The notes beneath the pieces were generated by a model, which saw only the letters and a program-made list of their open reading frames with translations, was not told the DNA's origin and did no database searches. From NCBI RefSeq assembly GCF_963974575.1, contig NZ_CAXBBQ010000010.1, positions 62,001 through 126,000 of the forward strand: a stretch of 64,000 bases of DNA, in the 5' to 3' direction. How positions within the stretch are numbered: position 1 is the first letter of the stretch; the number at the start of each line of letters is the position of its first letter. Source of the stretch: Sphingosinicella sp963974575. GTDB lineage: Bacteria > Pseudomonadota > Alphaproteobacteria > Sphingomonadales > Sphingomonadaceae. Below are positions 43,490 to 52,314 of this stretch, piece after piece. The position numbers and the translations under genes are program-made.

Positions 43490-44358
43490 TGAACGCCGAG
43501 GAGATGGTCGCGGATCTCGTGTCCGCGCTCGATCTGGAACGGATCGAGGAAAACCTGTTCCGCGGCCGCAACACGGGTGAGGGCTTCCGCCGGCTGTTCG
43601 GCGGGCAGGTGATCGCGCAGGCGCTCGTCGCGGCGAGCCGTACGGTCGCGGACGACCGCCCGCCGCATAGTCTGCACGCCTATTTCATGCGCGAAGGCGA
43701 CCATAGTGTCCCCGTCGTCTATCAGGTCGAGCGCGACCGCGACGGCAAGAGCTTCTCGACCCGCCGCGTCATCGCCATCCAGCATGGCCGCCCGATCTTC
43801 AACCTCGCGGCGTCGTTCCAGGTCGAGGAAAAGGGGCTGGAGCACCAGTTCGACATGCCCGATGTGCCGGGTCCGGAAACGTTGATCAGCGACATGGACT
43901 GGCGGCTGCAGTTCGCCGATCAGATTCCCGAGGCGGCGCTTGAGCGTTTCCTGCAGGAACGGCCGATCGAGTTCCGCCGGGTCGATCCGTCGATACCGGG
44001 CAGCGGGGCCAGCCCGCCGCAGCAGAACATCTGGTTCAAGGCGATCGCCCCGGTGCCGGACGATGCCGCGCTGCATCGCTGCATGTTGGCCTATGCCTCC
44101 GACATGACGCTCTTGTCGACGAGCGAGCGGCCGCACAACATCGCCTGGTGGGACGAAGCGATGCAGATCGCCAGCCTCGATCACGCGCTCTGGTTCCACG
44201 CGCCGTTCCGTATCGATGACTGGCTGCTCTACGTGCAGGACAGTCCGCGGTCTTCAGGCGCGCGCGGGTTCAACCGTGGCCTCATCTACGACCGGTCCGG
44301 CGTTCTCGTCGCTTCGGTGACGCAGGAAGGGTTGATCCGGAAGCGCGATCTCGCCTGA
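43489..44358 (+). CDS. tesB: Acyl-CoA thioesterase II (TesB)
   Basis: A 289-residue double-hotdog thioesterase. The first hotdog has ENLFRGRNTGEGFRRLFGGQVIAQALVAASRTV; the second has MLAYASDMTLLSTSERPH with the active Asp, ARGFNRGLIYDRSGVLVASVTQEGLIR with the active Gln, as in E. coli TesB. It hydrolyses medium- and long-chain acyl-CoA in the cytoplasm. The ATG at 43489 overlaps the epimerase stop as TGATG, so the two are translationally coupled. It is convergent with nhaA, two bases away. Confidence 0.93.
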   Translation: MNAEEMVADLVSALDLERIEENLFRGRNTGEGFRRLFGGQVIAQALVAASRTVADDRPPHSLHAYFMREGDHSVPVVYQVERDRDGKSFSTRRVIAIQHGRPIFNLAASFQVEEKGLEHQFDMPDVPGPETLISDMDWRLQFADQIPEAALERFLQERPIEFRRVDPSIPGSGASPPQQNIWFKAIAPVPDDAALHRCMLAYASDMTLLSTSERPHNIAWWDEAMQIASLDHALWFHAPFRIDDWLLYVQDSPRSSGARGFNRGLIYDRSGVLVASVTQEGLIRKRDLA

Positions 44359-44360
44359 GC

Positions 44361-45551
44361 TTACGGCGCCGGTTCCCGGCGCGCGATCGACAATACAACC
44401 GCACCGATGATGCCTGACAGGAGCGAGCCGCCGAGCACGCCGAGCTTCACCTCGTCGAGATAGATGTCGGAGGCGTACGAGAGCCCGCCAATGAACAGGC
44501 TCATCGTGAAGCCGATGCCGCAGAGCAGCGCCACGCCATAGACCTGCGCGCCGGAGGCGTGGATCGGATAGTCGGCAAGGCCGAGCTTCTTCATCGCCCA
44601 GATCACACCGAATACGCCGATCTGCTTGCCTACAAAGAGGCCAAGGGCGATTCCAAGAACGATAGGGCTGACGAGCATTTCGGCGGTCACGTTCGTGAAT
44701 GAAAGCCCGGCGTTGGCGAAGCCGAAGATCGGGACGATCGCAAACGCAACCCAGCCGGCGATGGCATGTTCGAGCCTGTGCAGCGGCGAGTGTTCGTCGT
44801 CGATGTGGGTTGGCGTCTGTGTCAGCGGGATGGTGAGCGCGACCGCAACGCCCGCGAGCGTCGCATGAACACCCGAAAGCAGCATCGCCGTCCACACGCC
44901 CGCGCCCACGATCAGGTAGGGCCAGAGCGTACGGATACCGAAGCGGTTGAAACCGTACAGCACCGCGATCAGCAGCGCCGCCGCCACAAGCGCGGCCAGA
45001 TTGAGCTCGGCCGTGTAGAACAGCGCGATGATGACGATGGCGCCGAGGTCGTCGATGATGGCGACGGCGGTCAGGAACACCTTCAGCGAGACGGGAACGC
45101 GCGGCCCCAGCAGCGTGAGGACGCCGAGCGCGAAGGCGATGTCGGTGGCAGACGGGATCGCCCAGCCGCGAATCGTGGCGGCATCACCGATGTTGAATGC
45201 GGCGAAGATGAGCGCGGGCACGATCATGCCGCCGGCCGCGGCCGCGCCGGGAAGGACACGGCGCTCCCACGTCGAAAGCTGGCCGTCCAGAAGCTCGCGC
45301 TTCACTTCCAGCCCGACGAGCAGGAAGAAGATCGCCATCAGCCCGTCGTTGATCCAGTGGCTGACCGAAAGCGGACCGACATAGGCCTTGAGCGTGCTGA
45401 AATACGTGTCCGAAAGCGGCGAATTGGCCACGATCAGTGCCGCTGCCGCAGCCGCCATCAGCACGATGCCGCCGGCGGATTCCGTCCGCAGGAACTCGCG
45501 CAGCGCCGACCGTGGGCGTTCGATCACCAGAGTGCGCAGATCGTCTATCAT
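44361..45551 (-). CDS. nhaA: Na+/H+ antiporter NhaA
   Basis: A 396-residue inner-membrane antiporter with about twelve helices. The ion-binding double Asp lies in FLTAVAIIDDLGAIVIIALFYT; other NhaA marks are SHWINDGLMAIFFLLVGLEVKRELL, PALIFAAFN, GWAIPSATDIAFALGVL and GFANAGLSF. GAGG precedes ATG 45551. It exchanges internal sodium for external protons, for salt and alkaline tolerance. It has its own promoter region (45552-45704) shared with the divergent methyltransferase unit. Confidence 0.95.
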   Translation of the reverse strand: MIDDLRTLVIERPRSALREFLRTESAGGIVLMAAAAAALIVANSPLSDTYFSTLKAYVGPLSVSHWINDGLMAIFFLLVGLEVKRELLDGQLSTWERRVLPGAAAAGGMIVPALIFAAFNIGDAATIRGWAIPSATDIAFALGVLTLLGPRVPVSLKVFLTAVAIIDDLGAIVIIALFYTAELNLAALVAAALLIAVLYGFNRFGIRTLWPYLIVGAGVWTAMLLSGVHATLAGVAVALTIPLTQTPTHIDDEHSPLHRLEHAIAGWVAFAIVPIFGFANAGLSFTNVTAEMLVSPIVLGIALGLFVGKQIGVFGVIWAMKKLGLADYPIHASGAQVYGVALLCGIGFTMSLFIGGLSYASDIYLDEVKLGVLGGSLLSGIIGAVVLSIARREPAP

Positions 45552-45704
45552 CTTACCTCGTCCGCAACGTTCACTATGCGCTCCGAATGGGGTTACAGGA
45601 GCGGGCCGGGAGCGAAAACCCCAAACCGAACCTCGGGCCTGCCGAAATATGCTGCTTGCCCGCGCGCGCCGGGTGTCCGACTATCCGTGCAAGGAGATAT
45701 AATA

Positions 45705-46331
45705 ATGGGTCTTTGGGATCGTTATGCCGTGCCGGCGATTGTGTCATGCGCCTGCACGTCGAAGCCGGTCATGCGGCAGCGCGCGAAGGTCGTGCCGGAA
45801 GCTGCGGGGGCAGTGCTCGAACTCGGGTGTGGTTCAGGGACGAATTTCTCTTTTTACGATCCCGCGCGCGTCACGCGGCTCCATGCGGTGGAACCTGCGC
45901 CCGGCATGGTCGCGCGTGCGCGCGAGACGGCGCGACACACCGCGATCACGGATCGCGTGCAATTTCACGAGACCGGGGCGGAGAATCTGCTGCTGGAAGA
46001 CGAAAGCATCGATACGGCGGTGATCACCTTCGTGCTGTGCACGATCCCGGACTGGGGAAGCGCGCTCAGGGAAGTGCGCCGCGTGCTGAAGCCGGGCGGG
46101 CGCGTGCTGTTTTCCGAGCATGGCCTCGCGCCAGATGCGGACGTTGCGCGCTGGCAGCAGCGGATCGAGCCTGTGTGGAAGCGTGTTTTCGGCGGCTGTC
46201 ATCTGACGCGCCAACCGGCCGCGATGCTGGTAAACAGCGGCTTTCGCGTTGACCGCCTCGAAACCATGTATTTGCCGTCGACACCGCGCTTTGCGGGCTT
46301 TGCAAGCTGGGGCGCAGCGGTGCCGTCATGA
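45705..46331 (+). CDS. Class I SAM-dependent methyltransferase
   Basis: A 208-residue methyltransferase. Motif I is VLELGCGSGTNFSFY (about 38-52), motif II region LHAVEPAPGMVARARE, motif IV TAVITFVLCTIPD and post-motif LKPGGRVLFSEHG. The N terminus (MGLWDRYAVPAIVSCAC) and the GTNFxFY turn recall METTL7-like thiol methyltransferases, though that is a resemblance only. ATG 45705 has an AAGGAGATAT ribosome-binding site; a much longer frame running back to 44766 overlaps nhaA and is not real. It overlaps the following TetR gene by 4 bases, so it belongs with TetR and FGE. Confidence 0.85.
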   Translation: MGLWDRYAVPAIVSCACTSKPVMRQRAKVVPEAAGAVLELGCGSGTNFSFYDPARVTRLHAVEPAPGMVARARETARHTAITDRVQFHETGAENLLLEDESIDTAVITFVLCTIPDWGSALREVRRVLKPGGRVLFSEHGLAPDADVARWQQRIEPVWKRVFGGCHLTRQPAAMLVNSGFRVDRLETMYLPSTPRFAGFASWGAAVPS

Positions 46332-46942
46332 CGGAAAGCGTGGGGAACGTCACCCGGCTGGTGCCGCACGGCGAGGACGCTGTGGACGGCCGCCGGCTGC
46401 GCAGCGAGCGAAGCCGTGCGCAGATCGTCGCCGCGATGCGCGCCGTGATCGAGGGTGGAGACATGGACCCCAATGCCACGAGTGTGGCCCGCGCGGCGGG
46501 TGTCTCGGCGCGTACGGTTTTTCGGCATTTCGAGGAGCTGGACAGCCTCTACCGCGAATTGAACGCCCAGATCGAAGCGGAAATCCTGCCGATGGTGATG
46601 ACGCAGTTCGAAGCGCGCGACTGGCAGGGCAGGGCCTGCGAGGTCGTGACGCGCCGGGCCCGCATCTACGAGCGTCTGATGCCGTTCAAGAGCGCGGCGC
46701 ACGCGCGCCGGTTCCAGTCCGAATATCTGATGGATGCGCACAAGCGCTTTCTCATCATGGAACGTGCGGCCCTGCAGGCGATCCTGCCCGCCGAGATCCA
46801 GTCGAACCCGGCGCTGTTCGCGGCGCTCGAAATGGTGACGGGGTTCCAGTCTTGGCAGCGCCTGCGGCATGATCAGAACCTCTCGCCCGAAGACGCGGAG
46901 GCTGCGGTTCGGCTTGCTGTCGAACGGCTGCTCGGCCTCTGA
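46328..46942 (+). CDS. TetR-family regulator in the methyltransferase-FGE operon
   Basis: A 204-residue TetR regulator. The HTH lies at about residues 25-75 (RSRAQIVAAMRAVIEGGDMDPNATSVARAAGVSARTVFRHFEELDSLY), followed by a helical C-terminal ligand domain of low recognisable similarity. Overlaps are 4 bases with the methyltransferase and 1 base with the FGE gene, so all three are probably one transcript under its own control. A ligand could be a sulfate ester or desulfated product, but that is inference. Confidence 0.85.
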   Translation: MTESVGNVTRLVPHGEDAVDGRRLRSERSRAQIVAAMRAVIEGGDMDPNATSVARAAGVSARTVFRHFEELDSLYRELNAQIEAEILPMVMTQFEARDWQGRACEVVTRRARIYERLMPFKSAAHARRFQSEYLMDAHKRFLIMERAALQAILPAEIQSNPALFAALEMVTGFQSWQRLRHDQNLSPEDAEAAVRLAVERLLGL

Positions 46943-47820
46943 TGCGCGCGGTTGTTATTGCGCTGGTGGTGCTGTCGGCGTGCGGCACGCACCGAGAGGA
47001 TGCCGCGTGCGGCATTCCCGCGGACAGGCTCGGCGTTTTCGTTGATGTGCCCGAGGGGCGCTTCATCAAGGGCGCCGCGCCGCGCTATCCGGAGGAACGG
47101 CCCGAGCTGGCGCTGTATGTCGGCGCGTTCCGCATTCAAGCGCATGAGGTCACGAACGATCAGTTTGCGGCGTTCGTGAAGGCCACCGGCTATCTCACCG
47201 ATGCCGAGCGCACGGCAGACGACGCCGATGGTGGATCGGCGGTGTTCACGGCGCCCGAAGGCGGCGAGAGCCGGCCGTGGAAGCTGGTGCGGGGCGCGAC
47301 GTGGCGCACGCCGGAAGGGCCGGGCTCGAATATCGCCGGACGCGGCCGCGATCCCGTCGTGCATGTCTCTCCCGCCGATGCGGCTGCCTATGCGGCGTGG
47401 GCGGGCGGGCGTCTGCCGACCGAGGTCGAGTGGGAATATGCCGCCTCGCTCGGTCTTCCGAAGGGCGGCGATCAGGAGGCGGGTGCCTATGCGCCCGGTG
47501 CGCGGCCGGTCGCCAATACCTGGCAAGGCCTGTTTCCCGAAGACCAGAAAGCCGCAGACGGTTTCGCCGGCCGCGCGCCGGTCGGCTGCTTCCCGCCGAG
47601 CCGCATCGGCCTTTACGACATGATCGGCAACGTCTGGGAAATCACCGAGACGCCCTATGGCGAGGGCACGCAGACAATCAAGGGCGGCTCCTATCTCTGT
47701 TCGGAGAACTTCTGTCGCCGCTACCGTCCCGCCGCGCGCCAGCCGCAGGAGGTGCGCTTCTCCGCAAGCCACGTCGGCTTCCGCATCGCCAAGGACGCAC
47801 CGTCTCAGTTGGGCCAGTAG
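46942..47820 (+). CDS. Formylglycine-generating enzyme with lipoprotein signal (sulfatase-activating)
   Basis: A 292-residue FGE/SUMF1-family protein. The copper-binding catalytic pair Cys253 and Cys258 is intact in GGSYLCSENFCRRYRPAARQ, and other family blocks are AHEVTNDQFAAFVKATGY, GRLPTEVEWEYAA, IGLYDMIGNVWEIT and SASHVGFRIA. It oxidises the cysteine of C-x-P-S-R sulfatases to formylglycine using oxygen. Unusually it begins with a lipoprotein signal (VVIALVVLSAC, Cys14), putting it in the periplasm on a lipid anchor. It converges with and overlaps by 16 bases the sulfatase at 47805, whose C-x-P-S-R motif is a substrate. Confidence 0.9.
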   Translation: MRAVVIALVVLSACGTHREDAACGIPADRLGVFVDVPEGRFIKGAAPRYPEERPELALYVGAFRIQAHEVTNDQFAAFVKATGYLTDAERTADDADGGSAVFTAPEGGESRPWKLVRGATWRTPEGPGSNIAGRGRDPVVHVSPADAAAYAAWAGGRLPTEVEWEYAASLGLPKGGDQEAGAYAPGARPVANTWQGLFPEDQKAADGFAGRAPVGCFPPSRIGLYDMIGNVWEITETPYGEGTQTIKGGSYLCSENFCRRYRPAARQPQEVRFSASHVGFRIAKDAPSQLGQ

Positions 47821-49466
47821 ATAAGTTCATCCCCCGGGCCGACACGTTCGGCGAGTGTCTTGTCGATCGCAACCGGTGCCTCGATCGTGTGCGGATATAG
47901 CGGCGCGCGCCCGGCCTTGCGGTGCGCATCGAGCAGCGCCGTCATCGCCGCGACGCGCGCCGGTTCGCGGTCTGCAAGGTTGGTCTTCTCGGTCGGGTCT
48001 GCGGCAAGGTTGAACAGCCACGTCTTCTTCGGCCGCTCGGTCACCTGCAGCTTCCAGTCGCCCTGCCGCACGACGCGATAATAAGCGCTCTGCCAGAAGA
48101 GCGCATCGTCAGCGCGCGCCGGGGCTTCGGCGAGCAGGTCGATGCCGTCGATGGCGACTCCGGGAGGAAGCGGCGCGCCCGCCGCGGCGGCGAAGGTGGG
48201 CATCAAATCGATATGCCCGGCGGGGCGCTCCACGCGCGTGCCGGGCGCGATCCGGGCGGGCCAGCGCATGAACAGCGGCACGCGGATACCGCCTTCGAAC
48301 ATGGTGAGCTTCCAGCCGCGATAGGGCGCGTTGACGTCCGGGAGGCCGATATAGCCCGCACCGCCGTTGTCGCTCGAAAACACCACGATGGTGTTCTCAT
48401 CGAGTCCTTCGTCTTTCAGTGCAGCGAGCACGCGCCCTACGCTCCGGTCGAGTGACCGCACCATCGCGGCATAGACACGCAGGCGATCGGGTTTGATATC
48501 GCCGACTGCCTCGTAATCGGCGCGCGTCGCCTGCAGCGGTGTGTGCACGCCCCAATGCGCCAGATAGAGGAAGAACGGCCGGTTGCGGTTGGCGCGGATC
48601 ACCTTCACGGCCTCGTCGGTCCAGTAATCGGCAAGGTAGCCGCCCGGCGCGAACAGCGGCCCCTCGTTGAACGAGGCGGCATATTGCATCCGCGCCCACA
48701 GGAAGCGGTCGATCGGGTCGAAATCGACACGTGCGTTGACAACGCTGGGATCGTCCTCCGGCAGATGCAGTCCGCTCGCCATCAGCAGACTCTCGTCGAA
48801 GCCTTGCGCGTTCGCACCGAATTCCTTGCCGCTGCCGAGGTGCCACTTGCCGATGTGGACCGTGTGATAGCCGGCGCCCTTCAAAATTTCGGCAATGGTG
48901 ATTTCAGAGCCCGGCAGACCCTGTTCGTCGAAGGGCGGGACCTTGTCGTCCGCCTCCCGGTTCCAGTCGGCCGGGGGCAACCCGGAGCGGCTGTTGTCCG
49001 AAAACATCGACACCATCCGCCCCATGCCGTCCGGTGTCGGCGTGAACTCGAAGCCCGTGCGTGTGGGATAGCGGCCGGTCAGGATCATGGCGCGCGAAGG
49101 CGCGCAGCTCGCCGTGCCCGCATAGGCCTGCGCGAACAGCGCGCCGTCCTTCGCGAGCCGGTCGATGTTCGGCGTCGCCACACGCCCGCCTGCGACACCG
49201 CCGCCGAACGCCGAGATGTCGTTGATGCCAAGATCGTCGGCGAGGATGAAGACGATGTTCGGCGGACGCTCTCCCGCGGGTGCCGCCGCCGGTCCTTCGT
49301 TCCACGCGACCGGGCTGTAGGGTGCGATGCCGCGATCCTTGGCGAGCGTGGTGACCAGCCAAAGGATCACCGCCTTGCGGTTCAGCCACCCCGCCGCAGC
49401 GAGCACGATCAGAAGTGCCGCGGCGACGAGGACCGACCGTCTTTTCACCGCAGAAGCTCTTCGCAT
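47805..49466 (-). CDS. Type I (Cys-type) sulfatase, membrane-anchored
   Basis: A 553-residue sulfatase. An N-terminal membrane segment (SVLVAAALLIVLAAAGW, about 11-27) anchors or exports it. Metal ligands begin at ILADDLGINDISAFGG (Asp77-Asp78), and the modified cysteine is Cys121 in CAPSRAMILTGRYPTRTG. Further family motifs are GKWHLGS, VVFSSDNGGAGY and FEGGIRVPLFMRWP. Start could be ATG 49466 or GTG 49448; the latter overlaps the GST stop as GTGA and is typical coupling. It hydrolyses a sulfate ester in the periplasm; the substrate (arylsulfate or sulfated glycan) is unknown. Confidence 0.92.
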   Translation of the reverse strand: MRRASAVKRRSVLVAAALLIVLAAAGWLNRKAVILWLVTTLAKDRGIAPYSPVAWNEGPAAAPAGERPPNIVFILADDLGINDISAFGGGVAGGRVATPNIDRLAKDGALFAQAYAGTASCAPSRAMILTGRYPTRTGFEFTPTPDGMGRMVSMFSDNSRSGLPPADWNREADDKVPPFDEQGLPGSEITIAEILKGAGYHTVHIGKWHLGSGKEFGANAQGFDESLLMASGLHLPEDDPSVVNARVDFDPIDRFLWARMQYAASFNEGPLFAPGGYLADYWTDEAVKVIRANRNRPFFLYLAHWGVHTPLQATRADYEAVGDIKPDRLRVYAAMVRSLDRSVGRVLAALKDEGLDENTIVVFSSDNGGAGYIGLPDVNAPYRGWKLTMFEGGIRVPLFMRWPARIAPGTRVERPAGHIDLMPTFAAAAGAPLPPGVAIDGIDLLAEAPARADDALFWQSAYYRVVRQGDWKLQVTERPKKTWLFNLAADPTEKTNLADREPARVAAMTALLDAHRKAGRAPLYPHTIEAPVAIDKTLAERVGPGDELIYWPN

Positions 49467-50479
49467 CCGGTGCGGTCGAGGAGTGTCCGCACCGTGGCCT
49501 GATCATCCTCACCCAGCGCCGCGAAAGCCTCCCTTACCCACTGCAGACATTTCGCCTGATAGGGGAAGACCGGCTGCATCCAAGCGCGCCCGTCGATTTC
49601 GGTCTGCACGAGCTCTGCGCCCGTCATCATCGCTTTCGCGTTTGCAATCAGAAACGGCGCATAAACCCGCCCGATCTCAGAGAGCAGCGGACGCAGTGCG
49701 GTTATCTCGTCGCGCGAGAACCAATCGGCGGTGTCCGGCTCGACGCCGGAGAGATCCTCGACGCGGTCGATCCACGCACGCACGCGCGGGGCAATCTGCG
49801 CGGCGATCGCGGCAGAGGTCGGCTCGATCACGGCAAGCTGTGCGAGCTGCCCGTGAATGGCGAAATCCGCAGAAGATGGCCGCGCGCCGAGCACGTAGCC
49901 GCGCCCCGAAATGAGCGCATCGAGAACGGCGAGGAAACGCCGGTAGCTGCGCTCGATCGTTTCTCCTGTCGTGTCGTTCGAACCGACCATGTGAAGTCGG
50001 CTGATCTGCCGATCGGCGAATGTGTCCGCCGTCTGTGCGGCGGTTTCCGCGTGCATTGTCGGCGCTGTCCAGAATACGAGCAGCGGCGCGGCGTTCGCGG
50101 CATCTTCCGCAAATGCCCAGCGGTAATGGAACATGGCCTTGGTGAGCCATTCGTCCGCATAATCCTCGATCAGGTGATTGAGGAACGACAGAACCGGATC
50201 GGCAGGAATGGCCTCACGGCCCCCATGCTCCGCCTCGAGCCGCCGGATGATCGGCGTGGAATCCACTGCGGGCTCCAGCGTGCCGTCAGCCAAGGGAAAA
50301 TACACCGTCGGCAGCAGCTTCACCTTCGGTGGCGGAAGGCCTTCCGGCGGCTGCCTATGGCTGCCCCAAAGGATTGCGTGGGGTATGCGGCGATAGCGCA
50401 GCAGCGCGATCATTTTACGCGTATAGGGCGAGCCGGGAGCGCCCAGTAGCCTGAGCGGTTGGGTCAAGCGCGCCTCCAT
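49445..50479 (-). CDS. Glutathione S-transferase-like protein between two sulfatases
   Basis: A 344-residue protein with an N-terminal thioredoxin-fold GST domain (LRLLGAPGSPYTRKMIALLRYRRIPHAILW, later LPTVYFPLADGTLEPAVDSTPIIRRLE) and a helical C-terminal domain (RYRRFLAVLDALISGRGYVLGARPSSADFAIHGQLAQL). It is longer than usual GSTs (200-230 residues). ATG 50479 is chosen because AGGAAA lies 8 bases upstream; ATG 50500 is possible, and a frame extending to 51178 lies inside the sulfatase gene. It overlaps both neighbours (16 and 4-22 bases), so it is made with the sulfatases. It has no signal peptide and is cytoplasmic; a role in handling desulfated aromatic or reactive products is a guess. 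Confidence 0.82.
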   Translation of the reverse strand: MEARLTQPLRLLGAPGSPYTRKMIALLRYRRIPHAILWGSHRQPPEGLPPPKVKLLPTVYFPLADGTLEPAVDSTPIIRRLEAEHGGREAIPADPVLSFLNHLIEDYADEWLTKAMFHYRWAFAEDAANAAPLLVFWTAPTMHAETAAQTADTFADRQISRLHMVGSNDTTGETIERSYRRFLAVLDALISGRGYVLGARPSSADFAIHGQLAQLAVIEPTSAAIAAQIAPRVRAWIDRVEDLSGVEPDTADWFSRDEITALRPLLSEIGRVYAPFLIANAKAMMTGAELVQTEIDGRAWMQPVFPYQAKCLQWVREAFAALGEDDQATVRTLLDRTGCEELLR

Positions 50480-52239
50480 TTGCGTTTCCTGAAAAGCCAT
50501 ACGGCAACGACGATCGCGGTCATGAGTGCAAGCAGGATTCCACCGAGTGCCCATCTGTAATGCCTCAACATTTTGATGCGTGTATTGAGCGTGATCTGTC
50601 GGAACGGATCGTAGCCTTCCGGGATATCCAGCACGCCCATGGATTTCGCGTAGGCCTGGTAGTCGGCGAGCATGGATTGGACTCGCGCCGCTTCGGCGGT
50701 GCCGAGGTCGCGCGTTTCGCCGGGGTCGTCTGCGAGGTTGTAGAGCTTCCACGTGCCGTCGCCATAGGGCGGCAGGTTGCGCACGAGCTTGAAGTCCCCG
50801 CGATAGAGCGCAGCGTTTCCGGAAACCTCCATGCCGATGGGGGTGTCCTGAGAATAGATATGATCCGCCGCACCGCTCAGCACGGGCCATAGGCTGCGCC
50901 CCGTCATCGCCCTGCCGCCGGTGCCCTGGATACCGGCGATGTCGAGCAGCGTCGGCGCAACATCGGTGACGAATGCAGCGGCAGAAACGCGCGGCTGGGC
51001 GGCGATGCCCGGGCCGGACATGATGAACGGCACGCGCAGTCCGCCTTCGGAGGCGTAGAACTTGAACAGGCTGTGCGGCGTAGCCGCGGCCGTCGCCCAC
51101 TCCGGGCCGATTGAAACGAACGAGCCTTTCTCGCCGAGCCTGTCCAGATTCTGGTCGTAGCCGTTCATCCGCATCCACAGCGGAAAGCCCCGCTGGTTGA
51201 TCGGCTCATTGGGTTCCGGCCCGTTGTCGGAGGTGACGACGAAAACGGTGTTCTGCAGCACGCCCCGCGTGTCGAGATAGGCGATCAGACGGCCGATGTG
51301 GTGATCCATCGCCTCGATCATGCCTGCGTTGACCGCCATGCTCTTCGCAAGCAGGCGCCGCTCTGGGCCCGGAAGTGTCTTCCATTCCCGCAGACCGGCG
51401 GGCTTGGCTGCGAGCGGCGCACCTTCGGGGATCAGACCCATCGCCTGCGCGCGCTGCCAGCGCGCCTCGCGGATGCTGTCCCAGCCCTTGTCGTACACCG
51501 CCTCGTAATGTGCCGTGTAGGCGCGCGGCGCTTGAACCGGAATATGCACCGCCTGAAATGCCACATAGGCGAAGAACGGCGTGTTCGCGTCCTCATCCGC
51601 CAGATAGTCGATCATCCGGTCGACGATGAATTCGGATGAATAAAAGTCGGGGGGCAGCGTTGCCGGTTCGCCGTCCTCGAACCACGGCGCCGTATCGTAA
51701 TACGGCATGTAGGGTTTCTGTTCCCAATTGTCCGCGCCGGAAGCATCGAGCGCGAACGACTTCTGGAAGCCGTGCGACGGCGGCAGTTCGCCCTTGCCGC
51801 TACCGAGGTGCCATTTGCCGGTCATGTAGGTGCGATAGCCCGCCCGGCGCAGCCGCTCCGCAACCGTGATCGTATCGGGTTCGAGCCGCAGGCCATAGCC
51901 GGGCTTCCCCGCATGTTCGGGCGGCAGCACCTCGGGAATGGTGGCGACGCCGTTCAGGTGATTGTCGATCCCCGTCAGCAGCATCGCGCGGGATGGCGCG
52001 CACAGGGGAGAGGTGCGGTAGTGGGTGAACAGCGCGCCCGCGCGCGCAAGCCGATCGATATTGGGTGTTCGCGCCTCGCCGCCGTAGCTGCTGAAATCCA
52101 TCAGCGCCGCGTCGTCGACAAGGATCAGCACGAAATTGGGACGAACCGGCTGTTGCTGGGCATGCGCCGGCGCGGCGGCTGCCATAGCGGCAAAGCCAGC
52201 CCAAAGCCAATAGCGCAGCCCTCCCAGCCGCATCGACAC
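50464..52239 (-). CDS. Exported type I arylsulfatase with C-terminal membrane anchor
   Basis: A 591-residue sulfatase with a signal peptide (MSMRLGGLRYWLWAG to APAHA). It has LILVDDAALMDFSSYGG (Asp42-Asp43), the modified Cys80 in SPLCAPSRAMLLTG, GKWHLGSGKG, VVTSDNGPEPNEP and EGGLRVPFIMSGPG. A C-terminal helix (RWALGGILLALMTAIVVAVWLF) followed by RKRKWRR suggests a membrane anchor facing the periplasm. It resembles bacterial arylsulfatases of the AtsA group. It is the first gene of the sulfatase-GST-sulfatase unit. Maturation would need the FGE encoded at 46942. Confidence 0.93.
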   Translation of the reverse strand: MSMRLGGLRYWLWAGFAAMAAAAPAHAQQQPVRPNFVLILVDDAALMDFSSYGGEARTPNIDRLARAGALFTHYRTSPLCAPSRAMLLTGIDNHLNGVATIPEVLPPEHAGKPGYGLRLEPDTITVAERLRRAGYRTYMTGKWHLGSGKGELPPSHGFQKSFALDASGADNWEQKPYMPYYDTAPWFEDGEPATLPPDFYSSEFIVDRMIDYLADEDANTPFFAYVAFQAVHIPVQAPRAYTAHYEAVYDKGWDSIREARWQRAQAMGLIPEGAPLAAKPAGLREWKTLPGPERRLLAKSMAVNAGMIEAMDHHIGRLIAYLDTRGVLQNTVFVVTSDNGPEPNEPINQRGFPLWMRMNGYDQNLDRLGEKGSFVSIGPEWATAAATPHSLFKFYASEGGLRVPFIMSGPGIAAQPRVSAAAFVTDVAPTLLDIAGIQGTGGRAMTGRSLWPVLSGAADHIYSQDTPIGMEVSGNAALYRGDFKLVRNLPPYGDGTWKLYNLADDPGETRDLGTAEAARVQSMLADYQAYAKSMGVLDIPEGYDPFRQITLNTRIKMLRHYRWALGGILLALMTAIVVAVWLFRKRKWRRA

Positions 52240-52314
52240 TGTCCCCTGTTTGACCCACCGTTACGTTCCGGCGGTCACACAACATATGTCACTACGACTG
52301 TCAATTTATCGCGT

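Noticed and set aside
44766..45704. Long N-terminal extension of the methyltransferase frame back to 44766
   Set aside because: It lies antisense to nhaA, has Arg/Asp/His-rich shadow composition, and a strong AAGGAG site with ATG at 45705 starts the real protein.
50480..51178. N-terminal extension of the GST-like frame into the sulfatase gene
   Set aside because: It overlaps conserved sulfatase sequence in another frame, and an AGGAAA site marks ATG 50479.
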